Source: AB-137-C09 sp964645625 (lineage in GTDB: Bacteria > Pseudomonadota > Zetaproteobacteria > Mariprofundales > Mariprofundaceae). Taken from it: a stretch of 8,766 bases of DNA. A model generated the notes under the pieces. The model saw nothing but the letters and a program-made list of their open reading frames with translations, did not search any database and was not told the origin of the DNA. The position numbers and the translations under genes are program-made. This document shows, one piece after another, positions 5,039 to 8,766 of this stretch; position 1 is the stretch's first letter; every line of letters starts with the position of its first letter. The stretch is from positions 1 through 8,766 of the forward strand of contig CAZYAI010000073.1 of assembly GCA_964645625.1 (NCBI GenBank), written 5' to 3'.

Positions 5039-6448
5039 ATGGCAACAACATTATTTGAAAAAATTTGGCAGCAACACGAAGTTCAGCAGAACGACGATGG
5101 CTCGACCTTATTGTACATTGATCGGCATTTGATTCATGAAGTCACCAGTCCGCAGGCGTTTGAAGGCTTGCGCTTGGCAGGGCGTACACCGTGGCGTACC
5201 GCTACAGCACTGGCAACCCCTGACCATAATGTGCCGACGATTCATCGCGAGCAGGGGATTACTGACCCTGTTTCTCGTCGTCAGGTTGAAGCTCTGGATC
5301 GTCATTGTGATGAGTTTGGTATTCGTGAGTTCCCGATGGACGACGTGCGTCAAGGCATTGTTCACGTTATTGGCCCCGAACAAGGGTTGACCTTACCTGG
5401 TGTAACCTTGGTCTGTGGTGACTCTCATACCTCCACGCACGGCGCGTTTGCTGCTATGGCGATGGGCATTGGCACATCGGAAGTAGAGCATGTGTTGGCG
5501 ACGCAATGTTTGATTCAAAAGAAGCCGAAAACCATGCGTATTACCATTGATGGCGCGAATCATGCGTTGACAGGTAAAGATATTGCCTTGTATGTCATTG
5601 CCCAAATCGGTACAGCGGGCGGTACGGGTTATGCCATTGAGTTTGCAGGTTCTGCGGTGCGTGCTTTAAGTATGGAAGGGCGCATGAGCCTGTGCAATAT
5701 GGCGATTGAGGCAGGTGCGCGTTGCGGCATGGTGGCGGTGGATGATGTGACCTTGGATTATGTGCGCGGTCGCCCTATGGCACCATCGGGTGATGCTTGG
5801 CAGGTGGCAGAAGCAGCGTGGCGCAATTTGGTGTCCGATGCGGATGCTGTGTTTGATCATGAGATTCACTTGCAAGCCGAAGCTATTGCGCCGCAGCTGA
5901 CGTGGGGAACCAGCCCCGAAATGGTGGTGGCGATTGATGGGCGCGTGCCGCTGTTGAGCGAAGCGCGTGATGCTGTGCAGGCCGAAGGCTGGCAGCGCGC
6001 CATGACTTATATGGGGCTGAGCGAAGGCACGGCAATGACGGATATTGCGATTGATAAAGTGTTTATTGGTTCTTGCACCAATGGTCGGATTGAGGACTTC
6101 CGCGCTGCTGCGGCAGTGCTTAAAGGGCGCACAGTTGCCGATTCTGTTGCTTTAGCCATGGCGGTGCCTGGTTCTGGCTTGGTAGCGCAGCAGGCAGAAG
6201 CCGAAGGCTTGGATGTGATTTTCCGCGAGGCGGGTTTTGAATGGCGTGCGCCTGGTTGCTCGATGTGCTTGGCGATGAATGCCGACCGTTTGAATGCGGG
6301 GGAACGCTGTGCTTCGACATCTAACCGTAACTTTGAAGGTCGCCAAGGTGCGGGTGGACGCACACACTTAATGAGTCCAGCGATGGCTGCTGCTGCCGCT
6401 GTTGCAGGGCATTTCACCGATGTTCGCGCTATGATTGAAGGGGAGTAA
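5039..6448 (+). CDS. leuC: 3-isopropylmalate dehydratase large subunit LeuC
   Basis: LeuC with LeuD forms isopropylmalate isomerase, which converts 2-isopropylmalate to 3-isopropylmalate in leucine biosynthesis in the cytoplasm. The 469-residue length is standard. The 4Fe-4S cysteines are visible as C346 in GSCTNGR and C407/C410 in APGCSMC. Other family marks are DRHLIHEVTSPQAFEGLR (28-45), ATPDHNVPT (59-67), CGDSHTSTHGAF (126-137) and STSNRNFEGRQG (426-437). I chose ATG 5039 because GGAG (5028-5031) lies 7 nt upstream and the protein then begins at the usual family N-terminus. The frame stays open back to 4790, but that would translate the palindromic repeats and has no family resemblance. 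The stop shares a base with the first possible leuD ATG. leuA and leuB are not in the window. Confidence 0.97.
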   Translation: MATTLFEKIWQQHEVQQNDDGSTLLYIDRHLIHEVTSPQAFEGLRLAGRTPWRTATALATPDHNVPTIHREQGITDPVSRRQVEALDRHCDEFGIREFPMDDVRQGIVHVIGPEQGLTLPGVTLVCGDSHTSTHGAFAAMAMGIGTSEVEHVLATQCLIQKKPKTMRITIDGANHALTGKDIALYVIAQIGTAGGTGYAIEFAGSAVRALSMEGRMSLCNMAIEAGARCGMVAVDDVTLDYVRGRPMAPSGDAWQVAEAAWRNLVSDADAVFDHEIHLQAEAIAPQLTWGTSPEMVVAIDGRVPLLSEARDAVQAEGWQRAMTYMGLSEGTAMTDIAIDKVFIGSCTNGRIEDFRAAAAVLKGRTVADSVALAMAVPGSGLVAQQAEAEGLDVIFREAGFEWRAPGCSMCLAMNADRLNAGERCASTSNRNFEGRQGAGGRTHLMSPAMAAAAAVAGHFTDVRAMIEGE

Positions 6449-7113
6449 TGATGGAAAAGTTTGATACACATACAGGTTTAGTTGCGCCATTGGATCGCGC
6501 CAATGTGGACACTGATGCCATCATCCCGAAGCAGTTCCTCAAAAGCATTAAGCGCACAGGTTATGGGCCCTTTTTGTTTGATGAGTGGCGTTATGAGGAT
6601 GTCGGCGAGCCCGAAATGGATTGCAGCAACCGCCCGCTCAAACAAGATTTTGTACTCAATCAAGCATGTTACCAAGGTGCCAGTATATTGCTGACGCGGG
6701 ATAATTTTGGTTGTGGCTCATCACGCGAACACGCGCCGTGGGCATTATTGGATTACGGTTTTCGCGTCATTATTGCGCCCAGCTTTGCTGATATTTTTTA
6801 CAATAACTGCTTCAAAAATGGCATTTTACCGATTCGTTTGCCCGCAGTTGATGTATCACGGTTGTTTGAACAGCAAGCAGGAAATGAGGGCTTCAGCCTA
6901 AGCATCGACCTCATGGCGCAAACCATCACCACACCCGATGGTGCAGCGTTGGCTTTTGAGATTGATGATTTCCGCAAGCATTGTTTGCTCAATGGCTTGG
7001 ATGATATTGGTTTAACCTTGCAACAAGGCGATGCTATTCGCCGCTATGAACAGCGTAGGAAGACCGAAGCTCCGTGGCTGTTCCCTGATTTATTGGGTGA
7101 GGTGAAGTCATGA
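6448..7113 (+). CDS. leuD: 3-isopropylmalate dehydratase small subunit LeuD
   Basis: LeuD is the swivel-domain subunit of the aconitase-type isomerase and pairs with LeuC. The protein has 221 residues, within the usual 200-220. It shows HTGLVAPLDRANVDTDAIIP (8-27) and the substrate-loop signature NFGCGSSREHAPWAL (86-100). Two adjacent ATGs compete: 6448 overlaps the leuC stop as TAATG, and 6451 lies 5 nt after AGGGGAG, a better ribosome-binding distance. The difference is one methionine. Tight spacing shows co-translation with leuC. The stop overlaps the next gene by ATGA, placing an exported LolA-like protein in the same transcript. No missing motif or frameshift is seen. Confidence 0.97.
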   Translation: MMEKFDTHTGLVAPLDRANVDTDAIIPKQFLKSIKRTGYGPFLFDEWRYEDVGEPEMDCSNRPLKQDFVLNQACYQGASILLTRDNFGCGSSREHAPWALLDYGFRVIIAPSFADIFYNNCFKNGILPIRLPAVDVSRLFEQQAGNEGFSLSIDLMAQTITTPDGAALAFEIDDFRKHCLLNGLDDIGLTLQQGDAIRRYEQRRKTEAPWLFPDLLGEVKS

Positions 7114-7910
7114 AACAATATTTATGGGTAAGTATGTGCATGGTTGCGGGGCTGTTTGCCACACCGATGGCTTATGCTGAGCCAACAGGCTTGGCTGTCA
7201 TGCAGGCTGCCGATCAACGTGATGATGGCGATGATCTGAAACAGCATATGACGCAAACCTTGATTGACCGCAACAATAATCAACGCGTGCGTCACATGGC
7301 GAACTTCCGCAAAGATGTGGGGGTGGATAAGAAAATGATTACTTTTTTCATCAAACCAGCCAACATCCGCGATACAGCATTGCTGACCTTTGATTATGAT
7401 GATCCGAATGCAGATGATGATCAATGGTTGTACCTACCCGCATTGAAAAAAGTGCGCCGTATTTCATCATCGGATCGCGGTGATTATTTTATGGGAACCG
7501 ACTTCACGTTTGAGGATATGAAGCAATCACCAGAGCTGGATGATTACCAATGGAAGCTTTTGGGCAGTGAAACCGTTAATAATCTGGAGTGCTGGAAGGT
7601 TGAAGGTGTGCCTGCTTCGTCAGAAATTGCACAGGAACTCGGTTACTCTCGCATTATTCAATACGTAACCAAGCACAGCGATGTTGCCATTCGTGTTGAT
7701 TATTGGGATTTGGCAGGTCGTGAACTCAAACATTTGAATGTGCCAGAAATGGAGAAGATTCAAGGAGTTTGGTCGCCATTACGTGTTGAAATGGTGAACG
7801 TGCAAAGCAATCACAAAACCGTCATTACGTTCAGTGAACAAGTGTATAACAGTGGTTTAAAAGATCGCTTGTTCACCCAACGCACCCTTAAACGCGGCTT
7901 GCGCGAATAG
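7110..7910 (+). CDS. Exported LolA-like protein, outer membrane lipoprotein-sorting family
   Basis: This is a 266-residue protein with a Sec signal peptide: K2, a hydrophobic core at about 4-17, and probable cleavage after AYA at residue 23. No lipobox cysteine is present at the cleavage site, so it should be soluble in the periplasm. The mature part matches the family annotated as outer membrane lipoprotein-sorting protein (LolA-like, PF17131/COG2834). Marks are FDYDDPNADDDQWLYLPAL (94-112), KKVRRISSSDRGDYFMGTDF (113-132) and LECWKVEGVP (159-168). Relatives I know of often lie beside RND/MMPL exporters and may bind lipids or hydrophobic ligands; none is next to this one. Its ATG overlaps the leuD stop (ATGA), with GAGGTGAAG upstream acting as a ribosome binding site, so it is co-translated with leuCD. 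The physiological link to leucine synthesis is unknown. True LolA is shorter and differs in sequence. Confidence 0.85.
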   Translation: MKQYLWVSMCMVAGLFATPMAYAEPTGLAVMQAADQRDDGDDLKQHMTQTLIDRNNNQRVRHMANFRKDVGVDKKMITFFIKPANIRDTALLTFDYDDPNADDDQWLYLPALKKVRRISSSDRGDYFMGTDFTFEDMKQSPELDDYQWKLLGSETVNNLECWKVEGVPASSEIAQELGYSRIIQYVTKHSDVAIRVDYWDLAGRELKHLNVPEMEKIQGVWSPLRVEMVNVQSNHKTVITFSEQVYNSGLKDRLFTQRTLKRGLRE

Positions 7911-7928
7911 TAAGAGACCTTTGTCGTG

Positions 7929-7968
7929 CCGCCTTTTTCTTGGCATTAGGGAGGAAAAAGGCGGTTTT
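7929..7968 (+). terminator. Intrinsic terminator after the leuCD-LolA-like operon
   Basis: CCGCCTTTTTC (7929-7939) and GAAAAAGGCGG (7954-7964) form a perfect 11-bp stem with a 14-nt loop, followed by TTTT (7965-7968). It starts 18 bp after the LolA-like stop and ends 17 bp before the next start, so it separates the two transcripts. Confidence 0.88.
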
Positions 7969-7973
7969 ATCAC

Positions 7974-7979
7974 AAGGAG
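7974..7979 (+). promoter_or_regulatory. Ribosome binding site of the Rpn-family gene
   Basis: AAGGAG lies 6 nt before ATG 7986 and fixes the start. No separate promoter is obvious between the terminator and this site. The gene may depend on read-through or on a promoter inside the end of the preceding gene. Confidence 0.75.
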
Positions 7980-7985
7980 TACGCC

Positions 7986-8766
7986 ATGCAATTTTTGAAC
8001 CCTAAAACTGATTTTGCCTTTAAGCGGATTTTTGGTTCGCGTGAAAGCACGGATATTTTATTGAGCTTTCTTAACGCGATCCTTGATTTGCATGGTTCTT
8101 ATCGTATTTGCCACGTGGAAATTCTTGACCCTTACCTTGCGCCAAAAATAAAGGGAATGAAAGACACCTTTTTAGATGTCCGCGCTCAGGATGAGCAGGG
8201 TAAGTCTTATATTATTGAAATGCAGGTGTTGAACGTTGCAGGCTTTGAAAAGCGTGTGCTCTATAATGCCTGCAAAGCGTACACAGGGCAGCTTTCTAAA
8301 GGCGAGTCTTACCAGTGCTTGAGTGATGTAATTGCTATTACGATCACCGATTTTGTGATGTTTGATGATTTAACGGATACGGTAAATAGCTTTAAGCTGC
8401 GTGCCGAAAGTGGCGCGGTGTACCATGATGATTTGGCATTGGTCTTTGCTGAGCTACCTAAGTTCAACAAAGACGAAGATGCTTTAGAAAGCGTGTTAGA
8501 TCAATGGTTTTATTTTCTCAAATGTGCGGGCTCGTTAACGGCTGTTCCTAAGCGGCTGAGTAACGAGCGTGCGATTCAGCATGCGTTTGATATAGCCAAT
8601 AAAGCAGGGCTGAATCGTGAAGAGTTAGAGGATCAAGAACGTCGCGAAATGTTCATTCATGACCAACGCGGCGCATTAGAACTGGCAGAACAGCAAGGTA
8701 TAGCCAAAGGCAAAGCAGAAGGGAAAGCAGAAGGGAAAGCAGAAGGGAAAGCAGAAGGGAAAGCAG
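7986..8766 (+). CDS. Rpn-family recombination-promoting nuclease / PD-(D/E)XK transposase-like protein (3' end beyond window)
   Basis: At least 260 residues are visible and no stop occurs before the window edge. The start FLNPKTDFAFKRIFG (3-17) is typical of the PDDEXK_2 family, annotated as Rpn nuclease or PD-(D/E)XK nuclease family transposase. The catalytic signature is Asp64 in TFLDVRA, then Glu78 and Gln80 in IIEMQ, all intact. YNACKAYTGQLSKGE (93-107) and AITITDFVMF (117-126) fit the family. Characterised Rpn proteins are DNA endonucleases that stimulate RecA-independent recombination (family knowledge). From residue 244 the protein is a perfect AEGK repeat, predicted to be a charged helix or coiled coil, which is common as a variable tail in this family. 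AAGGAG 6 nt upstream supports the start. No terminal inverted repeats or target duplications are visible, so nothing shows that it is a mobile unit. Confidence 0.9.
   Translation, partial: MQFLNPKTDFAFKRIFGSRESTDILLSFLNAILDLHGSYRICHVEILDPYLAPKIKGMKDTFLDVRAQDEQGKSYIIEMQVLNVAGFEKRVLYNACKAYTGQLSKGESYQCLSDVIAITITDFVMFDDLTDTVNSFKLRAESGAVYHDDLALVFAELPKFNKDEDALESVLDQWFYFLKCAGSLTAVPKRLSNERAIQHAFDIANKAGLNREELEDQERREMFIHDQRGALELAEQQGIAKGKAEGKAEGKAEGKAEGKA
8715..8766 (+). repeat. Perfect 12-bp tandem repeat encoding Ala-Glu-Gly-Lys
   Basis: GCAGAAGGGAAA repeats four times without a mismatch (8715-8762), and a fifth copy begins at 8763 and is cut by the window edge. The unit is a multiple of three, so copy-number change would alter the tail in steps of four residues without shifting the frame. 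The true copy number cannot be known here. Confidence 0.95.

Noticed and set aside
6007..6471. 154-residue minus-strand ORF
   Set aside because: It lies opposite leuC, whose family motifs and iron-sulfur cysteines are unmistakable. The antisense frame shows no domain.
7986..8766. Complete insertion sequence carrying the Rpn gene
   Set aside because: Despite the transposase-like family name, no terminal inverted repeats or target-site duplication are visible, and the right end is outside the window.

Overview
The window comes from a Gram-negative bacterium, most likely a proteobacterium. The evidence is a LeuC/LeuD pair of the proteobacterial two-subunit type, a periplasmic LolA-like protein with a Sec signal peptide, roughly balanced GC by eye, and REP-like palindromes. 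I cannot name the genus from sequence alone.

Left part (1-3141, minus strand): a type I restriction-modification operon read right to left. It runs hsdM (3141-1585), a RhuM-Fic/Doc fusion gene (1588-599), a 33-codon diverged second copy of the hsdM 3' end (606-505), then the start of hsdS (508 to the window edge). Every junction overlaps: ATGA between hsdM and the fusion gene, an 8-nt overlap into the tail copy, and ATGA again into hsdS. hsdM and hsdS keep the same junction although a gene of about 1 kb sits between them. The simplest reading is that the RhuM-Fic gene is a cassette at the hsdM/hsdS boundary, with an hsdM tail kept in front of hsdS to preserve translational coupling. hsdM also carries an in-frame pair of palindromes that look like a translated REP element. 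hsdR is not in the window.

Middle (3142-4733): a 306-base gap (3142-3447) holds the hsdM ribosome binding site, small hairpins and a doubtful 47-codon ORF. Then comes a minus-strand two-gene unit: a short-chain dehydrogenase and a YtqB/MnmM-type SAM methyltransferase that share one base at TAATG.

Divergent gap (4734-5038): this holds about 2.5 copies of an ~83-bp composite palindromic repeat in which one arm pair differs by compensatory changes, followed by the probable promoter and ribosome binding site of leuC.

Right part (5039-8766, plus strand): leuC-leuD, the two subunits of isopropylmalate isomerase (leucine biosynthesis), are followed through an ATGA overlap by an exported LolA-like protein. 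A strong intrinsic terminator (7929-7968) ends the unit. Beyond it an Rpn/PD-(D/E)XK nuclease gene runs off the window edge inside a perfect 12-bp tandem repeat encoding Ala-Glu-Gly-Lys.

The strongest candidate for something undescribed is the hsdM - RhuM-Fic - hsdM-tail - hsdS arrangement.
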